From Bin87 sp965116785 (GTDB lineage Bacteria > Chloroflexota > Dehalococcoidia > Lucifugimonadales > UBA3495), in contig OZ220731.1 in the NCBI GenBank assembly GCA_965116785.1, positions 930,001 through 994,000 on the forward strand: 64,000 nt of DNA, read 5' to 3'. Below the pieces are notes generated by a model that ran no database searches, was not told where the DNA came from, and worked only from the letters and a program-made list of their open reading frames with translations. Positions 42,523 through 50,376 of this stretch are shown one piece after another. The first letter of the stretch is position 1, and each line of letters opens with the position of its first letter. Made by a program: the position numbers and the translations under genes.

Positions 42523-43560
42523 TCAGGGTTCGAGGATGAGTTTGCCGAAGAAGTTGGTTGCTTCCATGTCGTTGTGGGCGTCGGCGGCGCTGGCCAGCGG
42601 GTAGGTCCGGTGGATGGCCGGCTGGACCACCCCGCGGTTGAGGCTGGCCACGATCTGGCGCATGTCCTCGCGGGAACCCATGTAGCCACCGTAGATTTCG
42701 ATCTGCCGGCTGAACAGCAGACCCAGGTGCAGCTCGGCACGCAGCCCGCTGGTTGCCCCGCAGATGCAATATCGCCCGCCCGGGCGCAACGCGCGGAATC
42801 CGTGGGACCAAACGTCTGCGCCAACGTGGTCGACCAATAGGTCCACACCAGCCCCGCCGGTAATTTCCCTGACCCGCTGGGTGATGTCCTCTTCGTTGTA
42901 GTTGATCACGTGGTCCGCGCCCAGGCTGCGCGCCAACTCCGCCTTCTCCGGGGTGCTGGTCGTGGCGATCACGGTTGCGCCTACCACGTTTTTGAAGACT
43001 TGGATTGCGGCCGCGCCCACGCCGGCCGACGCCGAGAACACCAATGCCGTCTCCCAGGGCTGCAAAGCGGCCCGCCGCACCGCCATGTTCCACACCGGAA
43101 GATAGGTGGTGGGAACCGCCGCGGCGTCCGCGAAGGAGACACCGCCGTCCAACTTGTACGCGTTGACCTCCGGCACAACGACCAGTTCCGCGTAGCTGCC
43201 ATCCATCGCCGTTCCCAGGAACCGGCTGCGACGGCATAGCTCATCGCGCCCGGAGCCGCACCATTGGCACACACCGCAGACCAACCTGGGGTTGACCACC
43301 ACCCGGTCGCCCTCAGTCAGGGTGCTAACCGCGTTGCCGGTTGCCACCACCTCGCCGGCGGTGTCGCCGCCCAAAATCAGCGGAGGCGGGAATTCCCGCT
43401 CGAGACCTCGCTGACCCTCCCGCGTGAAGATGTCCAGCCGGTTCAACGCGCTGGCGCCCACGCGGACCACCACGTCCGACGGCCCCGGAGACGGATCAGG
43501 ACGGTCTCCGTACTGGAGGACTTCGACGTCTCCATGGGCTTCAATGTAAACGGCTTTCAT
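42523..43560 (-). CDS. Zinc-type alcohol dehydrogenase/quinone oxidoreductase
   Basis: Medium-chain dehydrogenase, 345 residues. GGDTAGEVVATG is the catalytic-domain signature; CGVCQWCGSGRDELC (about 95-109) is the four-Cys structural zinc loop; SASAGVGAAAIQVFK is the nucleotide-binding turn (AxxGVGxxA in place of GxGxxG). Likely NAD(P)-dependent oxidation of an alcohol or reduction of an enone. It reads away from a short zinc-ribbon gene across 24 bases on the same strand. Confidence 0.87.
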   Translation of the reverse strand: MKAVYIEAHGDVEVLQYGDRPDPSPGPSDVVVRVGASALNRLDIFTREGQRGLEREFPPPLILGGDTAGEVVATGNAVSTLTEGDRVVVNPRLVCGVCQWCGSGRDELCRRSRFLGTAMDGSYAELVVVPEVNAYKLDGGVSFADAAAVPTTYLPVWNMAVRRAALQPWETALVFSASAGVGAAAIQVFKNVVGATVIATTSTPEKAELARSLGADHVINYNEEDITQRVREITGGAGVDLLVDHVGADVWSHGFRALRPGGRYCICGATSGLRAELHLGLLFSRQIEIYGGYMGSREDMRQIVASLNRGVVQPAIHRTYPLASAADAHNDMEATNFFGKLILEP

Positions 43561-43584
43561 CGCTGGCTTTCCCTCCTCATACCG

Positions 43585-43815
43585 TCACTGTGACGGCGGA
43601 CGCCGGTTTCTGTAACAGTCCTTGCACAAGAATACAACGGCCAGGGTCTCGTCATGACTCGCGGCCATTCCACAACGCGGAACGTCGCTGTCGGGGGACC
43701 ACGGCTGATGGAACGGGCCGCCGCACATCTGGCAAGTGGACCGGTGCGGACCTTCCAGTTCGTCGTTGCAAACTACACAGTAAACCGGGCCTGATACCTG
43801 GAATATGGTTGCCAC
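43585..43815 (-). CDS. Small zinc-ribbon protein
   Basis: 76 residues from GTG 43815, which has GGAGG 7 bases upstream. Cys pairs CVVC, CQMC, a lone Cys in PRCGMAA and CKDC suggest two zinc knuckles. No known family was recognised. It overlaps no neighbour; cca ends 36 bases upstream on the same strand, so cca, this gene and the dehydrogenase may form one transcript. Confidence 0.65.
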   Translation of the reverse strand: MATIFQVSGPVYCVVCNDELEGPHRSTCQMCGGPFHQPWSPDSDVPRCGMAASHDETLAVVFLCKDCYRNRRPPSQ

Positions 43816-43850
43816 TACACTACCTCCCTGCAAACCGCCATTGGCGGACT

Positions 43851-45101
43851 CTAGCACGCGATTTTATCGGATGCTTTGACCCACTTTCGAGCCAATTCCT
43901 GCTCATCCTGGAGCGACTGAGTTTCGCCGTCCAGGCGCGCTCGGCGCAATTCTCGTAGCGCTTCCCCCACTTCCGGTCCGACGGGGATACCCAAGTTCAA
44001 CAAATCAGTGCCCCTCAGCCTGGGCGCGACCGACCACCACTCCGACAGATAGCAGCGGATCCGATCTCCGATCAAGTCCGCCGCCATCATAATCGCTCCC
44101 CGTAGTGCGTCGGGGGCGCAACCGTCCAGCAGGGCGCAAACCTCCGAGGGTTTCTCCGCGTTGCTCACCGCCGGACCCAACTCGCGGATGCGGCCCGCAT
44201 CCGCGATCACGCGCGCCCAATCAGATGGCGCGTTTAGTTTGGCGCTGAGGGCCGCCCCTTCGTGTGCGCTCAACGGCCAGGCCAACGCCGCCAGCCAGGT
44301 CAGGGGCGCAACCGAATCGGTAGCAACTTGAGGCAGATGTCGAGCGGTCAGGGTCGGGTTTATGGCCGCCAAGAGCCCGCTGTCATCGGCCAGCCACAAT
44401 GCAACGGCCGGATTCGGTTCCTGAAATATGCGCTCCATTTCGTGCCGTAGCCGATCCGGAGTGAGCGTGGACAATGCCCGCGCGGCCAACGATTCGGACA
44501 TGAGGCGCGCCGTCTCCGGTTCAATGGTGAAACCAAACCGGGCGGCGTAGCGCACCGCCCTCAGGATTCGAGTGGGGTCGTCAATGAAACTTCCCCGGTG
44601 CAGCACCCGGATCAGCCCGGCCTCCAGGTCAGCCCGTCCCCGGTGGGGGTCCACCAGATCGCCAGTGGAGATTGGCAACGGCATCGCCATGGCATTGATC
44701 GTGAAGTCCCGCCGAGCCAGGTCGTCTGCGATTTCGCCCGGGTTCACCTCGGGAAGAGCGCCGGGTGCGCGGTAGGTTTCATGACGGGCGGTGACCAGGT
44801 CGATGGTCAACGTGCCAAACTTGACGGTGGCCGTGCCGAACCTTTGGTGAACCGTCAGACGCCCGTTGGTTTCCGCAGCCAGATTCTCAGCGACCGCTAC
44901 GGCGTCGCCCACCACCGTGACGTCCCAGTCGGTAGTCGGAGTTCCCAGTATGCAATCCCGAACGGGACCACCTACCAGGTAAGTCGTGAGTCCCAGGCTG
45001 CCGGCTATGCGGGCTAAACTATCCAAAGCGTACCGGTGGCAGTCAACGGGTTCACCGTTGCTATCGCCACCGGTTTTCATGGAGTCTGTTGAAGTCAGCA
45101 T
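43851..45101 (-). CDS. cca: tRNA nucleotidyltransferase (CCA-adding family)
   Basis: 416 residues from ATG 45101 (ATG 45080 is an alternative). YLVGGPVRDCILGTPTTDWDVTVVGDA is the class II nucleotidyltransferase signature with the catalytic Asp pair; RRDFTINAMAMPL, DPTRILRAVRYAARFGF and ALSTLTPDRLRHEMERIF follow in order. It adds or repairs the 3' CCA of tRNAs, or acts as a poly(A)-type relative. The tRNA-Val here already encodes CCA, so repair may be its main task. Confidence 0.9.
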   Translation of the reverse strand: MLTSTDSMKTGGDSNGEPVDCHRYALDSLARIAGSLGLTTYLVGGPVRDCILGTPTTDWDVTVVGDAVAVAENLAAETNGRLTVHQRFGTATVKFGTLTIDLVTARHETYRAPGALPEVNPGEIADDLARRDFTINAMAMPLPISTGDLVDPHRGRADLEAGLIRVLHRGSFIDDPTRILRAVRYAARFGFTIEPETARLMSESLAARALSTLTPDRLRHEMERIFQEPNPAVALWLADDSGLLAAINPTLTARHLPQVATDSVAPLTWLAALAWPLSAHEGAALSAKLNAPSDWARVIADAGRIRELGPAVSNAEKPSEVCALLDGCAPDALRGAIMMAADLIGDRIRCYLSEWWSVAPRLRGTDLLNLGIPVGPEVGEALRELRRARLDGETQSLQDEQELARKWVKASDKIAC

Positions 45102-45272
45102 GTGGTATTTGGTTCGGTCATAATGACCAGATAGAGTGTATCGCAAGCATCCGGGCCCGGCAACAGCCTTACTCGCGCCGGTACGCATTTCGCCCTGGCC
45201 AACTCGGCGGAGGTACGCTTCCGGTGCGCTATACTGCCGGTGTCATCTTGATCGACGGAGCGAAAGCACGCT

Positions 45273-46226
45273 ATGGAAACGGTAGGATTCATTGGTCTGG
45301 GGAACATGGGTGGCGGGATGTCGGCCAACATTCAGCGGGCCGGCTACCCGATGATCGTCTACGATTTGCGGGAAGAGGCGGCGCTGCCGCTGCTGGAAGG
45401 CGGGGCGCGGCTGGCCAACACGCCGGCGGAGGTGGCGGAGGCCAGCGACGTGACCTTTACGTCACTGCCGGGTCCTTACGAGGTGGAGGCGGTATCGACG
45501 GGCGCATCGGGAGTGCTGGAAGGGATCCGGCCGGGGAGTGTGTACATCGACCTGTCGTCGAGTAGGCCGACGTTGATCCGTGAGATTGAACCGCAGTTTC
45601 GGGCGAAGGGATGCCACGTTCTGGACGCGCCGGTGAGTGGCGGGAAGACGGGTGCGGCGTCGGGGAACCTGGCGGTGATGGTGGGAGGAGACCGGGAGGT
45701 GTTTGATCGGGTGAAGCCGATACTGGACGCCTTTGGAGACAAGGTGTTCTATGCGGGGGAGATTGGGGCTGGTAGCGTGGCGAAGCTGGTGCACAACATG
45801 ATCGGTCACAGCGTGCGGCAGGCCATCGCGGAAGGACTGACCCTGGGCGTCAAAGCGGGCGTCGAACCCGAGGCACTCTGGGAGTGCATCCGCCGTGGTT
45901 CTCTCGGTCGCATGCGCGTGCTCCACGAGGGGTTGGTACGGACGATGTTTCGTGGGGAGTTTGAGCCGGCGAGTTTCGCGTTGAACCTGGCCTACAAGGA
46001 CATTTCGCTGGCGACGGAGTTGGCGCGCGAGTACGACGTGCCCATGCCCATGTCGACGCTGGCTGAGCAGATCGCGTTGCAGGCCATGAACCGGGGCTGG
46101 GCGGAGTCTGACAGCAGCATCACGGTTCGTCTCCAGGAGGAACAGGCCGGCGTCGAGGTTCGGGCGGAGCACGTCGATCCGGTGCGCGCCGGTCGCTTCA
46201 TCACCACCCACCCTGACGACGAGTAG
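45273..46226 (+). CDS. 3-hydroxyisobutyrate dehydrogenase-family oxidoreductase
   Basis: 317-residue beta-hydroxyacid dehydrogenase. GFIGLGNMGGGMS at 5-17 is the NAD(P) loop, LDAPVSGGKTGAASGNLAVMVGG the substrate loop, and GSVAKLVHNMI holds the catalytic Lys. Candidate substrates are 3-hydroxyisobutyrate, tartronate semialdehyde or a similar hydroxyacid. The first two thirds are unusually rich in GCG and GGG codons compared with the last third, hinting at mosaic ancestry. A TATACT -10 box lies at 45230-45235. Confidence 0.9.
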   Translation: METVGFIGLGNMGGGMSANIQRAGYPMIVYDLREEAALPLLEGGARLANTPAEVAEASDVTFTSLPGPYEVEAVSTGASGVLEGIRPGSVYIDLSSSRPTLIREIEPQFRAKGCHVLDAPVSGGKTGAASGNLAVMVGGDREVFDRVKPILDAFGDKVFYAGEIGAGSVAKLVHNMIGHSVRQAIAEGLTLGVKAGVEPEALWECIRRGSLGRMRVLHEGLVRTMFRGEFEPASFALNLAYKDISLATELAREYDVPMPMSTLAEQIALQAMNRGWAESDSSITVRLQEEQAGVEVRAEHVDPVRAGRFITTHPDDE

Positions 46227-46276
46227 CGGGCGCGTAAACGTGTCCTGACGAAAACCCAGCGCAACCGGAGCGACCC

Positions 46277-46702
46277 ATGAATCTAAACACCTACCTCCAT
46301 TTCGACGACAATTGCCGCGAGGCTTTCGAGTTTTACCGTTCCGTGTTCGGCGGCGAGTTTGACACCATGCTGACCTTCGCCGAGGGCCCGGACGACATGC
46401 CGCCGTTGCCCGAAAACGAGCAGGGTCGCATCATGCACGTGTCGCTGCCCGTAGGTGGCGGAGTGCTCATGGGCAGTGATTCCTGCTCCGCTTTCGGACC
46501 GCCTCCCACCTCGGGTAACAACTTCTCCATCAGCATCTCTAGCGAGACCCGTGAGGAAACCGACCGCCTTTTCGGGGCTTTAGCCGACGGCGGTAACGTG
46601 GCGATGGAGCCCCAGGATATGTTTTGGGGCGCCTACTTCGGCATGTGCACCGACCGTTTCGGTATCAGCTGGATGCTCAGCAACGAGACCCAATCAAACT
46701 GA
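46277..46702 (+). CDS. VOC family protein (PhnB-like)
   Basis: 141 residues of the vicinal-oxygen-chelate fold, PhnB/3-demethylubiquinone-like branch: LNTYLHFDDNCREAFEFYRSVFGGEF at the start, HVSLPVGGGVLMGSD in the middle and WGAYFGMCTDRFGISWML at the end. Bacterial members bind metals or small ligands; no activity can be assigned. It lies 50 bases after the dehydrogenase gene in the same direction. Confidence 0.88.
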   Translation: MNLNTYLHFDDNCREAFEFYRSVFGGEFDTMLTFAEGPDDMPPLPENEQGRIMHVSLPVGGGVLMGSDSCSAFGPPPTSGNNFSISISSETREETDRLFGALADGGNVAMEPQDMFWGAYFGMCTDRFGISWMLSNETQSN

Positions 46703-46753
46703 ATTGGCGACTGCCTAAAGTCGCCCAATCCCTGAGTCAGCAAGGAGGACACG

Positions 46754-47608
46754 ATGGCCGACCGCACGCTAACCATCGATTGCCAGGTACACTGCTACGA
46801 ACTCAACACACCCGCGCGCCCCTGGGCCGGCTATCTGCAGGGCCCGGATCAGGCAACCGGGGACGATATGGTCGCCGCCATGGATGCCGTCGGCGTCGAC
46901 GGCGCGATCCTGATTTCCCCGTTTGCCATGTACCGCTACGACGCCAGTTACGCCTTGGAGGTCTACGATCAGCATCCCAACAAGTTCGGTTTGGTCCGGC
47001 CTTTCGATCCCGAATCACCGTCAATCGACGAGGAGATGGCTGAATGGACCGGCCGCCCGGGCGTGGTCGGAGCACGCATCATGCTGCGGGACGTCGACTA
47101 CGAAGCGGACCATCCTGGCGTGAACCGGATTATCGCCGCCGGAGGGCGCGCCGGCGTGCCGGTCAACATCATGTGCGCAACCAAGCTGCCGCTGATGCTC
47201 GAACTGGCCCGCCGCAATCCGGATACGCAACTAATCGTCGATCATCTCGGGTTGACGCAACCCTTCGAGCCGCCCGCTCCGCCGGAGCCATGGGCCGATC
47301 TGGCCAACGTCCTGGCCTTAGCGGAGTGCGACAACGTCGCCATCAAGATCTCCGGCGCCGGCACGCTGGCCCACGAGCCGTTCCCGTACTCCGATATCTG
47401 GGCACCGCTGCACCAGATTTTCGACGCCTTCGGCCTGGAGCGTTGCCTCTGGGGCACCGACTGGACTCGCGCCGTCAACCTGCTGAACTACGAGCAGGGC
47501 GTCGAGGCTTTCCGCGTCACGGACACCCTGTCGGACGCGGAGCGTGAAATTCTGATGGGCGGGGCGCTGGCCAACATCTACAAGTGGTCGCCTACGGCGG
47601 CGGATTAG
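46754..47608 (+). CDS. Amidohydrolase family protein (TIM barrel)
   Basis: 284 residues of the amidohydrolase-2 type, which includes decarboxylases and lactonases. TIDCQVHCYE replaces the usual DxHxH metal start with DCQVHC; IVDHLGL and the WGTDWTRAV segment, with the catalytic Asp, are typical. The altered first motif may mean weaker or different metal binding. AAGGAGGA lies 8 bases before the ATG. A strong terminator follows. Confidence 0.85.
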   Translation: MADRTLTIDCQVHCYELNTPARPWAGYLQGPDQATGDDMVAAMDAVGVDGAILISPFAMYRYDASYALEVYDQHPNKFGLVRPFDPESPSIDEEMAEWTGRPGVVGARIMLRDVDYEADHPGVNRIIAAGGRAGVPVNIMCATKLPLMLELARRNPDTQLIVDHLGLTQPFEPPAPPEPWADLANVLALAECDNVAIKISGAGTLAHEPFPYSDIWAPLHQIFDAFGLERCLWGTDWTRAVNLLNYEQGVEAFRVTDTLSDAEREILMGGALANIYKWSPTAAD

Positions 47609-47628
47609 AGTACTGAGGTTAAATGCGG

Positions 47629-47659
47629 CGGCGGTCTCCGCGAGGAGGCCGCCGTTTTT
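47629..47659 (+). terminator. Terminator after the amidohydrolase gene
   Basis: An 11-bp stem with one G-U pair (CGGCGGTCTCC / GGAGGCCGCCG) closed by a GCGA tetraloop and followed by TTTTTGCTTTT. It ends the plus-strand operon just before the oppositely oriented tRNA gene. Confidence 0.92.
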
Positions 47660-47671
47660 GCTTTTATTGAA

Positions 47672-47748
47672 TGGTGGGCGGTAGTGGACTCGAACCACTG
47701 ACCTCTTGCGTGTCGAGCAAGTACTCTAACCAACTGAGCTAACCGCCC
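47672..47748 (-). tRNA. tRNA-Val (GAC)
   Basis: A full cloverleaf on the minus strand: acceptor GGGCGGT/ACCGCCC, D arm GCTC/GAGT, anticodon arm CTTGC-TCGACAC-GCAAG, variable AGGTC, T arm AGTGG-TTCGAGT-CCACT, discriminator A and an encoded CCA. Positions 34-36 read GAC, so it decodes GUC/GUU valine codons. Position 33 is C rather than the nearly universal U. Its own promoter lies directly upstream. Confidence 0.93.
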
Positions 47749-47758
47749 ACGGCAATTG

Positions 47759-47788
47759 AGTGTAGCAAGGGCTGCTCCGCATCGTCAA
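47759..47788 (-). promoter_or_regulatory. Promoter of tRNA-Val
   Basis: On the minus strand TTGACG (47788-47783), an 18-bp spacer and TACACT (47764-47759). The start point would be about 4-5 bases before the mature 5' end, giving a very short leader for RNase P. Confidence 0.7.
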
Positions 47789-47870
47789 CCGACCGCTTGG
47801 CCTCACACCGGAGATCGCGACCTGGCGGTCGGCTGCCCGGCGAAAACCGCTAACCGCGTTGCTGGCGCGG

Positions 47871-47900
47871 TTGACCCCCGAACGACGCGGCCCCTAGAAT
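47871..47900 (+). promoter_or_regulatory. Promoter of ruvB, leaderless
   Basis: TTGACC at 47871-47876, an 18-bp spacer and TAGAAT at 47895-47900. The ruvB ATG begins at 47907, 7 bases after the -10 box, exactly where transcription should start. There is no Shine-Dalgarno sequence between them. Confidence 0.7.
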
Positions 47901-47906
47901 GCGAAT

Positions 47907-48983
47907 ATGACCACCACGCCGAGGCCAGACGAAACGATCGACGCCGAGGCTCGGCCGATCTCCCCGGGTACCCAGGGGGATGACGGCGAGCAGGACGCCC
48001 GCCTGCGGCCCGCTCGTCTCGACGACTTCGTAGGTCAGCCCCAGGTCCGGGAAAACCTCAGCATCGCCATGGAGGCGGCCCGCATGCGCGGCGAGGCGCT
48101 GGACCACGTGATCATCTACGGTCCGCCCGGGTTGGGCAAGACCACTCTGGCGAACATTATCGCCCACGAGATGGGATCCACCATCAAGGTGACTTCGGGA
48201 CCGGCCATCGAGCGGGCGAGTGACATCGCGTCCATCCTCACTGGTCTTCAGCCCAACGACGTTCTTTTCATCGACGAGATCCATCGCCTCAACCGCGCCG
48301 TGGAAGAGGTAATGTACTCGGCCATGGAGGACTTTTTTCTGTCGTGGGTGGTGGGCAAGGGCCTGTCGGCGCGCAGCATCAACCTGCGGATCAATCCCTT
48401 CACGCTGGTGGGAGCCACAACCCGTTATTCCCTGGTTAGCGCTCCCCTGCGAGACCGATTCGGCTCGGTGTTCCGGCTCGATTATTACTCCGACGAGGAC
48501 ATGGAAACTGTAGTGAACAGATCGTCCCGGATCCTGGGAATTGAAGCCGAAGACGAAGGACTACATGAGGTGGCCGTTCGATCGCGCGGAACGCCCCGCA
48601 TCGCCAACCGATTGCTGCGCCGCGCGCGCGATTACGCCCTGGTTCGGGCGGACAACCGCGTCACGGGTCCTGTGGCCCGCGAGTCACTTGACCGCCTGGG
48701 AGTGGATTCCCGGGGCCTGGACGAAACCGACCACCGGTTGCTGTCCAGTATCATCGCGAAGTTCGACGGCGGACCGGTGGGTCTGGACACGTTGTCCGCT
48801 TCCATGAGCGAGGACGCGAGCACCGTGATGGAAGTGCTGGAGCCGTTCCTTCTCCAGCAGGGTTTTCTCGAGCGTACCCCCCGGGGTCGTGTGGCCACTC
48901 GCCTGGCCTATGAGTACCTCGGCTGGCCGTGGTCCGGCTCAGGAGCAGACCCGACGCGGCAGGGGCAGTTGTTTGGCGATTAA
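47907..48983 (+). CDS. ruvB: Holliday junction branch migration ATPase RuvB
   Basis: AAA+ motor that drives branch migration with RuvA during recombination repair. 358 residues: an acidic 30-residue N-terminal tail, RPARLDDFVGQPQVRENL, Walker A GPPGLGKT at 72-79, Walker B LFIDEIHRL, the sensor VGATTRYSLVSAPLRDRFG with the arginine finger, and the winged-helix C terminus (TPRGRVATRLAYEYLG). The ATG coincides with the predicted transcript start, implying a leaderless mRNA. ruvA and ruvC are not adjacent. Confidence 0.97.
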   Translation: MTTTPRPDETIDAEARPISPGTQGDDGEQDARLRPARLDDFVGQPQVRENLSIAMEAARMRGEALDHVIIYGPPGLGKTTLANIIAHEMGSTIKVTSGPAIERASDIASILTGLQPNDVLFIDEIHRLNRAVEEVMYSAMEDFFLSWVVGKGLSARSINLRINPFTLVGATTRYSLVSAPLRDRFGSVFRLDYYSDEDMETVVNRSSRILGIEAEDEGLHEVAVRSRGTPRIANRLLRRARDYALVRADNRVTGPVARESLDRLGVDSRGLDETDHRLLSSIIAKFDGGPVGLDTLSASMSEDASTVMEVLEPFLLQQGFLERTPRGRVATRLAYEYLGWPWSGSGADPTRQGQLFGD

Positions 48984-49087
48984 CATAACGCTTGTCGTAC
49001 TTCAACGCGGAAATCCTTGATTTAAGCATATTCGGGCTTTTGATTGACATAACACAGTGTACTCCGGGCGCGAACGCCCGCACTTGC

Positions 49088-49116
49088 TTGAATCCCTGAG
49101 ACTCGCTGCATACAAT
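49088..49116 (+). promoter_or_regulatory. Promoter of the F420 operon
   Basis: TTGAAT at 49088-49093, a 17-bp spacer and TACAAT at 49111-49116. Transcription would begin near 49123, downstream of an in-frame TTG at 49120, which therefore cannot be the cofG start. A 6-bp hairpin CGGGCG-CGAA-CGCCCG lies 25 bases upstream and may end ruvB transcription. Confidence 0.6.
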
Positions 49117-49155
49117 TGATTGAACCCTTCCCGATCCATTCCTCGGACCATCCAC

Positions 49156-50376
49156 GTGCCACCTGGTTTAGCTGTTCATCCAACCACCTCTGACCTTCCG
49201 TCGCTGGAACGAGTGGCTTCTGGGGCTCCATTGTCGGAGGAGGAGGCCGTCGCGCTAGCCGGCGCTGACGGTGAGGCTCACAGCGATCTGTGCGGGGCGG
49301 CCTCCGAGTTGCGCGACCGTGGCCGAGGCCGCGTGATTACCTTCTCACCGAAAGTGTTCATACCGTTGACGCGCCTGTGTCGCGATTTCTGCGGGTATTG
49401 CACCTTCCGACAGTCTCCGGAGGAATCGAACGGGCTGTATCTCACCGTTGACGAGGTGCTGTCGGTCGCCCGCGCTGGCCAGCGCCTCGGCTGCACCGAA
49501 GCCCTGTTCACGCTGGGCGAGCGGCCTGAGCAGCGATACCCGGACGCGGCTGAATGGCTTTCCGGCAGGGGCTACCGGACCACTCACGAGTACCTGGCGC
49601 ATATGTGCCGAACCGTATTCGAAGACACCGACCTGCTGCCCCACGGAAACCCCGGTACCATGAGTCGTCGTGAGTTGGAGGCCCTGCAACCCACCAACCC
49701 GTCCATCGGGATAATGCTGGAGAGTTCCAGCGCGCGTCTCTACGAACCCGGTGGACCGCACGAGTTCGCTCCCAGCAAGCGACCCCGGGTCCGCCTCCGT
49801 ACCATGGAACTGGCCGGCGAACTGGGCATCCCCTTCACCACCGGCATACTCATCGGCATCGGTGAAACCCGCCTGGAGCGCGTGGAATCGCTTCTGGACA
49901 TCCGCCGCCTGCACGAGCGCCACGGGCACATCCAGGAAGTTATCATCCAGAACTTCCGCGCCAAGGCGGACACGCCGATGGCGGAGGCTCCGGACGCCGC
50001 TCCGGACGAGCTCATGTGGACCACGGCGGTTGCGCGCCTCATACTGGGCGAACGGGTGAACATCCAAGTCCCGCCCAACCTCAGCGAAGACTACGAGCGT
50101 TACATCGGGGCCGGCATCAATGATTGGGGCGGTGTTTCACCGCTGACCATCGACTACGTCAATCCCGAAGCCCCATGGCCGCAACTGTCCCAACTGGAAC
50201 GCCGAACCCGTGAGGCCGGTTACGAATTACGCCCGCGCCTGCCGGTGTATCCTGAATACTTCGCCAATGGCTCGCAGTGGCCGTTGCCCACGCCTCTGAA
50301 AGAAAAACTGCTGCGACTCACCGACGAGTCCGGATACGTGAAAGGGGGAATCCGACGCTATGTCCACAGCAACTGA
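49156..50376 (+). CDS. cofG: 7,8-didemethyl-8-hydroxy-5-deazariboflavin synthase subunit CofG
   Basis: Radical SAM enzyme that, with CofH, makes the F420 chromophore Fo from tyrosine and 5-amino-6-ribitylaminouracil. The radical SAM motif CxxxCxxC is at C75, C79 and C82 (LCRDFCGYCTF). The GTG at 49156 (406 residues) is chosen because the predicted transcript starts near 49123; a GTG at 49216 is also possible. EALFTLGERPEQRYPDA and QNFRAKADTPM are CofG-specific. It overlaps cofH by 17 bases. Confidence 0.93.
   Translation: MPPGLAVHPTTSDLPSLERVASGAPLSEEEAVALAGADGEAHSDLCGAASELRDRGRGRVITFSPKVFIPLTRLCRDFCGYCTFRQSPEESNGLYLTVDEVLSVARAGQRLGCTEALFTLGERPEQRYPDAAEWLSGRGYRTTHEYLAHMCRTVFEDTDLLPHGNPGTMSRRELEALQPTNPSIGIMLESSSARLYEPGGPHEFAPSKRPRVRLRTMELAGELGIPFTTGILIGIGETRLERVESLLDIRRLHERHGHIQEVIIQNFRAKADTPMAEAPDAAPDELMWTTAVARLILGERVNIQVPPNLSEDYERYIGAGINDWGGVSPLTIDYVNPEAPWPQLSQLERRTREAGYELRPRLPVYPEYFANGSQWPLPTPLKEKLLRLTDESGYVKGGIRRYVHSN

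Noticed and set aside
49120..49155. TTG 49120 as the cofG start
   Set aside because: It lies upstream of the predicted transcription start (about 49123) and has no ribosome site.
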